DNA of 64,000 nucleotides from positions 310,001 to 374,000 of the forward strand of contig CAIRYG010000005.1 in the NCBI GenBank assembly GCA_903882745.1, read 5' to 3'. Both the position numbers and the translations under genes were made by a program. Positions 52,699-60,342 of this stretch are shown piece after piece. The stretch comes from an uncultured Gemmatimonadota bacterium. GTDB taxonomy: Bacteria > Gemmatimonadota > Gemmatimonadetes > Gemmatimonadales > Gemmatimonadaceae. The notes beneath the pieces are model-generated. The model worked only from the letters and a program-made list of their open reading frames with translations, was not told where the DNA came from and made no database searches. Within the stretch, counting starts at the first letter, position 1; each line of letters starts with the position of its first letter.

Positions 52699-53916
52699 AT
52701 GCCGACCAGCGATCCGTCGACCTATTTCCGAAAGGGATTCGGGCTCAAGTCTGAGATCCAGAACTCCCTCGCCAGCGACTACACCGGTCGCCTTGTGGAC
52801 CTTCTCCGCTCGCGTGACTACACGCTCGATGCGGGAGGGGTAACCGTCCGATTGGCCAAAGAGTTTGGCTTCTGCTATGGCGTCGAACGAGCCGTGGAGT
52901 ACGCCTATCAAGCGCGCGCCAAGTTCCCGGATCGCCGGATTTTTCTTGCGGGGGAAATCATCCACAACCCGCACGTCAACAACAAGCTGAGCGAAATGGG
53001 GATCGAGTTCCTGTCGGCCAACGACAAGGGGTTCGACTACTCCCAGGTGCGGCCCGAGCACGTGGTGATCCTGCCCGCGTTCGGGGTGACCATTGGTGAT
53101 TTTGAGACGCTGCGTGCGATCGGTTGCGTGATGGTCGATACCACCTGCGGGTCGGTGCTGAATGTGTGGAAGCGCGTGGACGCCTATGCACGTGACGGCT
53201 ACACCTCGTTGATCCATGGCAAGTACTACCACGAGGAAACGCGGGCGACGGCGTCGCAGGTGGAGCGGTATCCTGGTGGCAGCTATCTCGTGGTCCGCAA
53301 CATGGAGCAGGCGCAGGAGGTGTGCGCCTACATCGAGGGGCGCGGCATGTCGCGCGAGGCATTTCTCACCAAGTACAGCAAGTGTGCGGGTCCGGACTTC
53401 GACCCCGATGTGCATCTGCAGCGGATCGGCGTGGCGAACCAAACCACCATGCTCGCGCGGGAGTCGCTCGCGATTGGCGTCGAGGTAGGGCAGTCTATGG
53501 CGCGCCGCTACGGCGAGGACGTGGTCCGCGACCACTTCCGTACCTTCGACACGATCTGCAGCGCGACGCAGGACCGCCAAGATGCGGTGAACGAACTGTT
53601 GGTTGAGCCGCTCGATGTGATGCTCGTGGTGGGTGGCTACAACTCGAGCAACACCATTTCGCTTGCGGCGCTGTGCGCGGAGCGCGTAACGACGTACCAC
53701 GTCGCGGATGCCTCGTGCTTGGATGTTGAGCGCGGCTCGGTGCGGCACATGGCACCGGGGACAACCACCGAGATTGAGACCGAGGGGTGGCTCGCCAAGG
53801 ATGGGCCAATCCGTGTGGGGCTCACCGCGGGCGCGAGCACGCCGAACAACAAGATTGGCGAATCGGTCGCGCGGGTCTTTGCGAGCCGGGGTGTGGACCC
53901 GGCCACGATTGGCTGA
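52699..53916 (+). CDS. ispH: 4-hydroxy-3-methylbut-2-enyl diphosphate reductase
   Basis: This protein of 405 residues is of the long LytB/IspH type. It is the last enzyme of the non-mevalonate isoprenoid route, making isopentenyl and dimethylallyl diphosphate. The three [4Fe-4S] ligands are Cys in FGFCYGVERA, VDTTCGSVLNVWK and FDTICSATQDRQDA; the active-site Glu lies in the segment TPNNKIGESVAR or nearby. TATCTT nine bases before the ATG suggests a very short leader. The gene overlaps the mutarotase by eight bases. Confidence 0.94.
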   Translation: MPTSDPSTYFRKGFGLKSEIQNSLASDYTGRLVDLLRSRDYTLDAGGVTVRLAKEFGFCYGVERAVEYAYQARAKFPDRRIFLAGEIIHNPHVNNKLSEMGIEFLSANDKGFDYSQVRPEHVVILPAFGVTIGDFETLRAIGCVMVDTTCGSVLNVWKRVDAYARDGYTSLIHGKYYHEETRATASQVERYPGGSYLVVRNMEQAQEVCAYIEGRGMSREAFLTKYSKCAGPDFDPDVHLQRIGVANQTTMLARESLAIGVEVGQSMARRYGEDVVRDHFRTFDTICSATQDRQDAVNELLVEPLDVMLVVGGYNSSNTISLAALCAERVTTYHVADASCLDVERGSVRHMAPGTTTEIETEGWLAKDGPIRVGLTAGASTPNNKIGESVARVFASRGVDPATIG

Positions 53917-54901
53917 GCAGCTGGGATTCGCCGAGTTGCACGGCGGCGGATCACGCGTCGTCCTGATGCCCGCACTCGGCGGTCGGATTCGCGAGCTCAC
54001 GATTGATGGGCGGCAGTGGCTGTGGCACAATCCGGAGATCCCGTGTGCAGTGCCGGCAGCTGACGCCACCTCCTACGTCCTCGCGGCCGACTCGGGCGGT
54101 TGGGATGAGTGCGTGCCGACGATTGCTCCGTGCACGGTGGATGGGGTCACGCTCGTCGATCACGGCGATCTGTGGGCGCAGCGCGCTGCGGTGGCGATCG
54201 AAACGCTTCCCGAGGGACAGCGCGCCACCTGCGAGTGGACGGGGCGTGCGTACCCATTCCGGGCGCGTCGCACCGTGACGGTAACGCCAACAGGCGCGGT
54301 GCGGTTTGACTACGCGCTCACCAATACGGGTACCGAGCGACGGCCGTTTCAGTGGGCGACGCACCCGCTGTTTCCGCTGACGGCGGAAACGCGGCTTGAA
54401 CTTCCCGAGGGCGCGGAGATTCGCATTGACGCACACCACGGTATGCCGAGTGTCGCTCCCACGGGAGGGCCGCCGATGCCGCCGATGGAGGCGCGGGTCT
54501 GGCCGCACGTGCTGATTGGCGGTGTGCCGCGCGATCTGACGCGCCCGTTCGTGGGGCTCGAGCAGGGGCAGGCCTGTATGCTGTTCGTGCAACTGCCGCG
54601 CAGCCGGACCACGCTGGCGATTGAACAAGAGGGGAAGCGGTTGGAGTTCGGCGTGGATGGTGCACAGACGCCGTGGGTCGGCCTTTGGGTCAACCGTGGC
54701 GGCTGGTCGCCGTTTCCTCCGCGCACCTCACTGTGGGCGCGACTAACCACGCGCCGCCGCACGCCGTACTGCAACTTTGCGATTGAGCCATGCTTTGCCG
54801 CGACAGGCGCAGTGGCGGCCGCGGTGGCCGATGGGAGTGCGCTCTGGCTCGGGCCGGGGGAGACGCACGTATGGGACATGACACTGACTGGGAGCACGTG
54901 A
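53909..54901 (+). CDS. Aldose 1-epimerase-like (mutarotase) protein
   Basis: This protein of about 330 residues has a galactose-mutarotase fold: LMPALGGRIRELTIDGRQWLWHNPEIP at the N-terminus, WATHPLFPLT with a catalytic His region, and a late PWVGLWVNRGGWSPFPP. It should interconvert anomers of a sugar or act on a sugar derivative. The start TTG at 53909 overlaps the ispH stop; GTG 53891 would add six residues. An upstream open frame to 53708 lies within ispH and is not meaningful. It is followed by a cupin gene with TGATG overlap. Confidence 0.8.
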   Translation: MAEQLGFAELHGGGSRVVLMPALGGRIRELTIDGRQWLWHNPEIPCAVPAADATSYVLAADSGGWDECVPTIAPCTVDGVTLVDHGDLWAQRAAVAIETLPEGQRATCEWTGRAYPFRARRTVTVTPTGAVRFDYALTNTGTERRPFQWATHPLFPLTAETRLELPEGAEIRIDAHHGMPSVAPTGGPPMPPMEARVWPHVLIGGVPRDLTRPFVGLEQGQACMLFVQLPRSRTTLAIEQEGKRLEFGVDGAQTPWVGLWVNRGGWSPFPPRTSLWARLTTRRRTPYCNFAIEPCFAATGAVAAAVADGSALWLGPGETHVWDMTLTGST

Positions 54902-55398
54902 TGACAGAGACACCAACGGGACGCGCCGCAGAGTTGATCGAAACGCTCGGGCTCACGCCACATCCTGAAGGCGGATATTTCCGCGAGATTTTTCGCTCAC
55001 GTCGCATGGTGCGCACGGATGATGGACGGTCCGAGCGCTGGGCGGCCACGACGATCTATTATCTGCTCGCCGCTGGCGATTTTAGTCGTCTCCACCGCGT
55101 CGCGTCGGACGAACTCTGGCATTTCTACGAGGGCGCGCCGCTCGAGTTGCATATGCTGAATCAGCAGTCGAGCGAGCATCGCGCACTCCATCTTGGCCCC
55201 GTAGGCGCCGACAGCAGTCCGGTTCGCGTTGTGCCCGCGGGCGCGTGGCAAGCGGCCCGTTCGCTCGGGGCGTACTCGCTCGTGGGGTGCACGGTGGCAC
55301 CGGGCTTTGAGTTCTCCGATTTTCGCCTGATGTCTGCCGAGCCAAGCACGGCAAAGTCGACTCGTGAAAATTTCCCAGCGCTAATTCCGTTCCTCTGA
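54901..55398 (+). CDS. Cupin-family protein (DUF985)
   Basis: This protein of 165 residues is of the cupin_5 (DUF985) type. Typical features are the opening LIETLGLTPHPEGGYFREIFRS, TTIYYLLAAGDFSRLHRVASDELWHFYEGAP with the metal His residues (SRLHRV, WHF), VPAGAWQAARSLGAYSLVGCTVAPGFEF, and LIPFL at the end. The family is found widely and some members may be sugar isomerases or epimerases. The start codon overlaps the mutarotase stop. Confidence 0.87.
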   Translation: MTETPTGRAAELIETLGLTPHPEGGYFREIFRSRRMVRTDDGRSERWAATTIYYLLAAGDFSRLHRVASDELWHFYEGAPLELHMLNQQSSEHRALHLGPVGADSSPVRVVPAGAWQAARSLGAYSLVGCTVAPGFEFSDFRLMSAEPSTAKSTRENFPALIPFL

Positions 55399-55447
55399 TG
55401 CGCGCACCGTCTGGGCCTCAGATGCAGCTGGACACCAATCGGCGGAT

Positions 55448-56332
55448 GTGAGCGTGACGCGGACGCGTGCGATTGACGAACTGCTCGCCGGGCTGATTGA
55501 CTATGCCGGGCTCTTTCCGCCTGCCGCACTGGGTATGCGCGATGCGGTGCACGCCTTTGCGCAGTATCGCGCTGGAGCGGATGCTTGGGCGCTTGGGCGC
55601 TTCGTGGTGCCCGCGGCGCGGCTCGCCGAGTTCAGTGCGGAGGCAACGGCACTGCTCACCGAGGGGAATCCGTGGCGGTTGTCGGTTCTTGCGGGAATCG
55701 CCGATGCTGAGATGATTGCGCAGTTCAACAGGTCGCACGCTGGTCGCGCCGTGATAGACAGCATTGAAGCGAAGGCCACGACGATTGACGAGATTCATGC
55801 ATTGGCCGCGATGGCAGGAGCCGAGCGACTTGTGTACGTGGAGATTCCGCTCGGTGGTTCCACTGATGCGCTGATCGATGCCATGGCAACGCACGGGCTT
55901 CGCGCAAAGGTGCGCACCGGCGGCGTCACGGCCGAGGCGTTTCCTGCGGCGCTGGCTGTTGCGCACTTTTTGTTGTCGTGCGCGCGTGCTGGTGTGGCGT
56001 GCAAGGCCACGGCAGGGCTGCACCACCCGGTGCGGGGCGAGTATCGGTTGACCTACGCGCACGATGCGGCGTCGGGCACCATGTTCGGTTTTCTCAATGT
56101 GATGTGCGCATCGATGCTCATTGGGGATGGACTGCCAATGCAGGATGCCGTGGCACTGTTGTACGAGCGAGATCCCGCGGCATTTCACGTCAGTGATGAC
56201 GGCATTCGCTGGCGTGACTGGCTGGTGCCTGTCGCGGATATTCGCGCGGCACGCGCTCGCGCTGCAAACTCCTTTGGCTCCTGTTCGTTTGAAGAGCCGA
56301 TCCACGACCTCAAGCAACTGGCGATGCTGTGA
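55448..56332 (+). CDS. Conserved protein coupled to fumarylacetoacetase (294 aa)
   Basis: I cannot name this family. The protein is probably cytoplasmic, with a likely alpha/beta barrel-like pattern: GLIDYAGLFPPAALGMRDAVHAFAQY at the start, ERLVYVEIPLGGSTDALIDAMA, LRAKVRTGGVTAEAFP, and CKATAGLHHPVRGEYRLTY. The last two are reminiscent of a phosphate or substrate loop and a Lys/His catalytic pair as in aldolase-type barrels. It starts at GTG and ends in a GTGA overlap with fahA, so it probably works in aromatic amino acid breakdown or in a step joined to it. Confidence 0.65.
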   Translation: MSVTRTRAIDELLAGLIDYAGLFPPAALGMRDAVHAFAQYRAGADAWALGRFVVPAARLAEFSAEATALLTEGNPWRLSVLAGIADAEMIAQFNRSHAGRAVIDSIEAKATTIDEIHALAAMAGAERLVYVEIPLGGSTDALIDAMATHGLRAKVRTGGVTAEAFPAALAVAHFLLSCARAGVACKATAGLHHPVRGEYRLTYAHDAASGTMFGFLNVMCASMLIGDGLPMQDAVALLYERDPAAFHVSDDGIRWRDWLVPVADIRAARARAANSFGSCSFEEPIHDLKQLAML

Positions 56333-57672
56333 CGAATACGTCCAACGACTCGATGCTCGACGAGACGCACGATCCGCTCCTCCAGTCGTGGGTGGAGGGT
56401 GCCAATGACCGTGTGACGGACTTCCCGATTCAGAATCTTCCCTTCGGCGTGTTTCGGACGGCCGCAGCGCACACGCCGCGGGTTGGAATCGCGATTGGGG
56501 ACCATATTCTGGATTGTGCCGCCGCGGTGCGCGTGGGGTTGTTCGATGCGTTGCCCGACGCAGGCCGTGACGCATTGGGTGCAACGTCGCTGAACCCGCT
56601 GATGGCGCTGGGGCGCGACGGTGCGCGCGCGGTCCGCCATCTGGTGAGCCGCCTGTTGCGGACCTCCGGTGATGAGGCGGGGCGCGCACAGCCGCTGCGC
56701 GCGCAGATTCTCGTGCCGATGTCAGACGCCACCATGCTGCTCCCGGCACAGATTGGCGACTACACGGACTTCTACGCCTCCGTGCATCATGCGACAAACA
56801 TCGGGGTGATGCTGCGCCCCGATCAACCGCTGATGCCGAACTACAAGTGGATTCCGATCGGGTATCATGGTCGCGCGTCGAGCGTGGTACTGAGCGGAAC
56901 GGCCGTTCGCCGGCCGGCCGGACAGTTGCGCCCTGATCCCGCGGTTGATCCGATCGTCGCGCCGACGCGCAGTCTCGATTACGAACTTGAGTTGGGCGCG
57001 TTTGTCTGTGGTGAGAATGCGATGGGTCAGCCGGTGCCCCTCGAGCGCGCGGAGTCGCGTCTCTTTGGCATCTGTCTGCTCAACGATTGGTCCGCGCGTG
57101 ATATGCAGGGGTGGGAGTATCAGCCGCTCGGCCCGTTCCTCGCCAAGAGCTTTGCGACATCGGTGTCGCCGTGGGTCGTGACGCTCGACGCACTCGCGCC
57201 CTATCGGTGCGAGTCGTATGTGCGTCCGGAGGGAGATCCCGCGCCGTTGCCGTATTTGTCCAATGCCCACGACGCGGCGCAGGGCGCCATTGATATTCGC
57301 CTCGAAGTCTGGCTACAGAGCGCGGCTATGCGCGCGTCAGGGACTCCCGCGGTCCAGCTCTGTGGTGCCGATTTCCGGACGATGTACTGGACATTCGCGC
57401 AGATGCTGACGCATCATGCATCGAATGGATGCAACCTGCGCCCTGGCGATCTGCTCGGCAGTGGAACGGTGAGCGGACCGGGTGCAACGGAGCGCGGCTC
57501 CATGATGGAACTCACGTTGCGCGGCAAGACACCGGTCACGTTGCTGAGCGGCGAGACGCGGGCGTTCCTGATGGATGGCGACGTTGTGGAGTTTCGAGGG
57601 TGGTGCGGGCGCGACGGTGCGGTGCGCATCGGGTTTGGTGAGTGCCGCGGCGAAGTGATATCCGCGGAATAG
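56329..57672 (+). CDS. fahA: Fumarylacetoacetase
   Basis: This protein of 447 residues is the last enzyme of tyrosine and homogentisate degradation, splitting fumarylacetoacetate to fumarate and acetoacetate. Landmarks are DYTDFYASVHHATNIG with the catalytic His, MPNYKWIPIGYHGRASSVVLSG, the metal-binding ELELGAFV, LNDWSARDMQGWEYQPLGPFLAKSF and GSGTVSGPG. Length and order match the FAH family. The upstream 294-residue gene overlaps by GTGA. No maiA or hmgA gene is in the window. Confidence 0.94.
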   Translation: MTNTSNDSMLDETHDPLLQSWVEGANDRVTDFPIQNLPFGVFRTAAAHTPRVGIAIGDHILDCAAAVRVGLFDALPDAGRDALGATSLNPLMALGRDGARAVRHLVSRLLRTSGDEAGRAQPLRAQILVPMSDATMLLPAQIGDYTDFYASVHHATNIGVMLRPDQPLMPNYKWIPIGYHGRASSVVLSGTAVRRPAGQLRPDPAVDPIVAPTRSLDYELELGAFVCGENAMGQPVPLERAESRLFGICLLNDWSARDMQGWEYQPLGPFLAKSFATSVSPWVVTLDALAPYRCESYVRPEGDPAPLPYLSNAHDAAQGAIDIRLEVWLQSAAMRASGTPAVQLCGADFRTMYWTFAQMLTHHASNGCNLRPGDLLGSGTVSGPGATERGSMMELTLRGKTPVTLLSGETRAFLMDGDVVEFRGWCGRDGAVRIGFGECRGEVISAE

Positions 57673-57699
57673 GCTCGCGGTCCAACGACGGAGGCCCGG

Positions 57700-58278
57700 A
57701 TGCACGGTGTGTGGCAGGACATGATGGTGACGGGCATTCCCGTGGCAGAGAAAGTCGTGCGCACGATTGCCGTGTACGCGTTCTTGGTGGCGGGGCTGCG
57801 GTTGTTTGGCAAGCGCGAGCTGGGGCAGTTGAATCCGCTCGACTTTATTGTGCTGTTGCTCCTCTCCAACACCGTGCAGAACGCCATCATCGGAAACGAC
57901 AACTCGCTGCTCGGCGGGTTGCTCGGCGCGGCGGTGCTCTTTCTCGTGAATGAGGCGCTCGTGCGGTTCGTGTTCCGCCACCCGCGGGCGCGTCGGTTGA
58001 TTGAAGGACGGCCAGACGAGCTGATCAAGGACGGGAAGATTCTTCGAGCCGCGCTCCGTCGCAACATGATTACGCGCGAAGAGTTGGAGACCGCTGCGCG
58101 GAAGCAGGGGATTGAGCATTTGCACGATGTGGAGAGTGCGCGGTTAGAAGTGAGTGGCTCGTTGAGTTTTGCGTTGCACGAGCCTGGCACTGCGGGACTG
58201 CAGCACGAGGCGGTGATGGCGCGGCTCGCCGCGATTGAACTCCGACTGGCGGCGATTGCGCCGAACACCCGTGCATAA
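57700..58278 (+). CDS. DUF421 membrane protein (YcaP-like)
   Basis: This protein of 192 residues has three hydrophobic segments in its first 85 residues (TIAVYAFLVAGLRLFGKRELGQL, FIVLLLLSNTVQNAII, LLGGLLGAAVLFLVNEALVRFVF), then a soluble DUF421 domain with GRPDELIKDGKILRAALRRNMITREELETAARKQGI. The family is of unknown function, found in stress-related operons. GGAGG before the ATG supports the start. Confidence 0.87.
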   Translation: MHGVWQDMMVTGIPVAEKVVRTIAVYAFLVAGLRLFGKRELGQLNPLDFIVLLLLSNTVQNAIIGNDNSLLGGLLGAAVLFLVNEALVRFVFRHPRARRLIEGRPDELIKDGKILRAALRRNMITREELETAARKQGIEHLHDVESARLEVSGSLSFALHEPGTAGLQHEAVMARLAAIELRLAAIAPNTRA

Positions 58279-58320
58279 GGGTGTTCGGATGGTCGTTGTT
58301 CAGAACGATCGCTGAGGCCT

Positions 58321-59106
58321 GTGACCGACATCGAGACGCCTGCCCCGACTCCGTCTGCGACGCCACCGGTCGCCGACGGCTATGGCCCTCGAGCGCAGGC
58401 GTATCGCGCGTTCCGTCCGCGGTATCCTCGGGCATTGTTCCACTATCTGGCCACCGTCACGCATGACAACCGGAGTGCGTGGGATGTGGGTGCTGGAAAT
58501 GGTCAGGCGGCGGTCGGTATCGCCGAGCGCTGGGCGCGCGTGCTCGCGACGGATCCGAGTGAAGAAATGATTGCCATGGGCGTGGCGCATCCACGGGTGC
58601 GGTACGCGGTGGCGACGTATGACTCGGGGCTGCCGGATCATTCGGTGTCGCTGGTGACCGTCGCACAGGCGCTCCATTGGATGGATGCGACGGCGTTGAT
58701 GCGGGAAGTGCGTCGGGTGCTCGTGCCGGGAGGCATTTTTGCGGCATGGTGCTATTCGCGCTGTCGGTTGAGCGATCCCCTCGACGCGGTGGTGGACCAG
58801 TTCCATCGGGTCACGGTGGGTTCGTATTGGCCCCCGGAGCGCCGGATGGTGGATGACGGGTATCGTGCGATTGCCCTCCCGCTGGATGAACATGTGCCGC
58901 CCCCGTTTGACATGGTTGAGGACTGGACGTACGAGACCTTTCGCCAGTACGTGCGCACCTGGTCGGGACTGGTGCGGTATGTGGAGGCGCGAGGGGAGGA
59001 GGCGGTCCTCACGTTTGAGCAGGAGCTGCTCGAGGGGTGGGGGAAGCCAACCGTCCGTCGTCAGGTGCGCTGGCCGCTCTCGTTCCGGATTGGTGAGGTC
59101 CGGTAG
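58321..59106 (+). CDS. Class I SAM-dependent methyltransferase
   Basis: This protein of 261 residues has the Rossmann methyltransferase motif I in AWDVGAGNGQAAVGIAERWARVLATDPS and motif VI-like GLPDHSVSLVTVAQALHWMD, followed by LMREVRRVLVPGGIFAAW. It resembles the type-11/25 methyltransferases such as trans-aconitate or ubiquinone-type enzymes. The substrate is unknown. The start is GTG. Confidence 0.88.
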   Translation: MTDIETPAPTPSATPPVADGYGPRAQAYRAFRPRYPRALFHYLATVTHDNRSAWDVGAGNGQAAVGIAERWARVLATDPSEEMIAMGVAHPRVRYAVATYDSGLPDHSVSLVTVAQALHWMDATALMREVRRVLVPGGIFAAWCYSRCRLSDPLDAVVDQFHRVTVGSYWPPERRMVDDGYRAIALPLDEHVPPPFDMVEDWTYETFRQYVRTWSGLVRYVEARGEEAVLTFEQELLEGWGKPTVRRQVRWPLSFRIGEVR

Positions 59107-59140
59107 CGTTGGTGGTGGACTTGTCGCTGGGTGCGGCCCC

Positions 59141-59146
59141 TATCAT
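59141..59146 (+). promoter_or_regulatory. -10-like element before the 157-aa gene
   Basis: TATCAT at 59141-59146 lies 29 bases before the ATG at 59176, with a GACTTG-like -35 at 17-base spacing. AGGA close to the ATG may be a ribosome-binding site. Confidence 0.4.
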
Positions 59147-59175
59147 AGTTCAAAGACCTCTAGCACCTAGGACCG

Positions 59176-59649
59176 ATGCCCCCCGCTAAGCAGTCTGCCG
59201 CAAAGGACGACGTCGCTGTTGCACCGTCGTTGATCGAAGTTGCCGATGCGCTGTTGCGCGCGGCCGTCGAAGCCTCCCGCCAGTACGAGCGTGTGGGCCG
59301 ACTGCTCTCGAAGGGTTGGCTCGACGACGAGCTGAAGCATGTGGCCCAGATGTGCGATGCGGCGGTGGGACATCTCACCGTCTGTGCCGACACGTACGAG
59401 CAAGCGGCCGCGCAGGGCAAGGGCGCGCTCGACGAGTCGGTGTGGCATACCGCCAACAGTCTGTGGCATGCGAGCCGCGACACGGCCCGCCGCCACGATC
59501 TGCGCGCGACGCTGGTCAAGCGACTCGGCAAGCACACCGCGGAGCAGCTCCAGCAGGTGCAGGTGGAGTTTGAGCTCCAGGCGTCGTCGTTGCTTGCTAT
59601 GCGACAGGAGATTGCTGCCTATCGGAAGCTTCGGCCCGACGCGCAGTAG
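59176..59649 (+). CDS. Hypothetical helical protein (157 aa)
   Basis: This unrecognised, mainly helical, soluble protein has no signal peptide. It contains pairs of heptad-like helices (VADALLRAAVEASRQYERVGRLL, LVKRLGKHTAEQLQQVQVEFELQASSLLAMRQEI), suggesting a coiled-coil or four-helix bundle. There are three His/Cys positions (KHVAQMCDAAVGH) but no metal motif. It stands alone between a methyltransferase and a Rieske gene. Confidence 0.65.
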   Translation: MPPAKQSAAKDDVAVAPSLIEVADALLRAAVEASRQYERVGRLLSKGWLDDELKHVAQMCDAAVGHLTVCADTYEQAAAQGKGALDESVWHTANSLWHASRDTARRHDLRATLVKRLGKHTAEQLQQVQVEFELQASSLLAMRQEIAAYRKLRPDAQ

Positions 59650-59771
59650 TCGCCGTAGGTGCCGTAGTCGCCGGAAGCCTCGGAACGTTGCCCGCGATGT
59701 GGGGTGTGAGAGAGGGCGCGTCGTAACACTGTGACGATGCGCTCACCCTTCAGCAAGGACTGATTCGAGCT

Positions 59772-60290
59772 ATGGAACGGATTGCTCAGCACGCGGCCAC
59801 GCCGTCTGCGAACCCCGCGGTGCCCCCGTGCGCTGGCCTCTGTGAGGCGCTCGAGGCGAAGCGCGAGGGGGTGAGTCGGCGCGCGTTTGTGTCGGCTGCG
59901 TCATTGGCTGCGGCGGTCGCCATCCTGGAGGCATGTGGCGCGTCTGGCGCGACCAGTCCCGGCGGCAGCGGTGGACCGATCACGGTCTCGTTGGCCAGCT
60001 ACTCCGCGCTTGCGGCGGTTGGTGGTGTGGCGCGCGTGGACGGCGGGTCGGGGAGTCCCACGGCGCTCGTGCGCACGGGGGCGAGCACCTTCGTGGCGTT
60101 GTCACTGGTGTGCCCGCACGCCGGTACGACCGTTGCCTACACCGGCAGTGGCTGGACCTGCCCGAACCATGGCGCGCGATTCACGACGACGGGCACCTGG
60201 TCGGGCGGCCAAGGGGCGTCGAGTCTCTCGTCCTTTGCCACGGCGTACGATGGTGTTGCCGGGACTGTGACGATCAGCCGTCCGTCCTAA
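59772..60290 (+). CDS. Tat-exported Rieske [2Fe-2S] protein (single domain)
   Basis: This protein of 172 residues has a Tat-like leader (SRRAFVSAASLAAAVAILEACG) with a possible lipobox Cys. The Rieske box is complete: CPHAGT at the first CxH and CPNHGARF at the second CxxH, separated by 16 residues, with a beta-sandwich of about 100 residues. It should be a periplasmic one-electron carrier. It is related to the double-Rieske gene at 63188, with near-identical segments such as VGGVARVDGG and CPNHGA. Confidence 0.88.
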   Translation: MERIAQHAATPSANPAVPPCAGLCEALEAKREGVSRRAFVSAASLAAAVAILEACGASGATSPGGSGGPITVSLASYSALAAVGGVARVDGGSGSPTALVRTGASTFVALSLVCPHAGTTVAYTGSGWTCPNHGARFTTTGTWSGGQGASSLSSFATAYDGVAGTVTISRPS

Positions 60291-60305
60291 GGGGCCTCTC
60301 ATCTG

Positions 60306-60342
60306 ACGCGGGCTCAGTCGAGTGACTGAGCCCGCGTGTTTT
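60306..60342. terminator. Intrinsic terminator after the Rieske gene
   Basis: A perfect 14-bp stem (60306-60319 with 60324-60337, GAGT loop) is followed on the plus strand by GTTTT. The same hairpin should also end the convergent ABC-F transcript. Confidence 0.88.
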
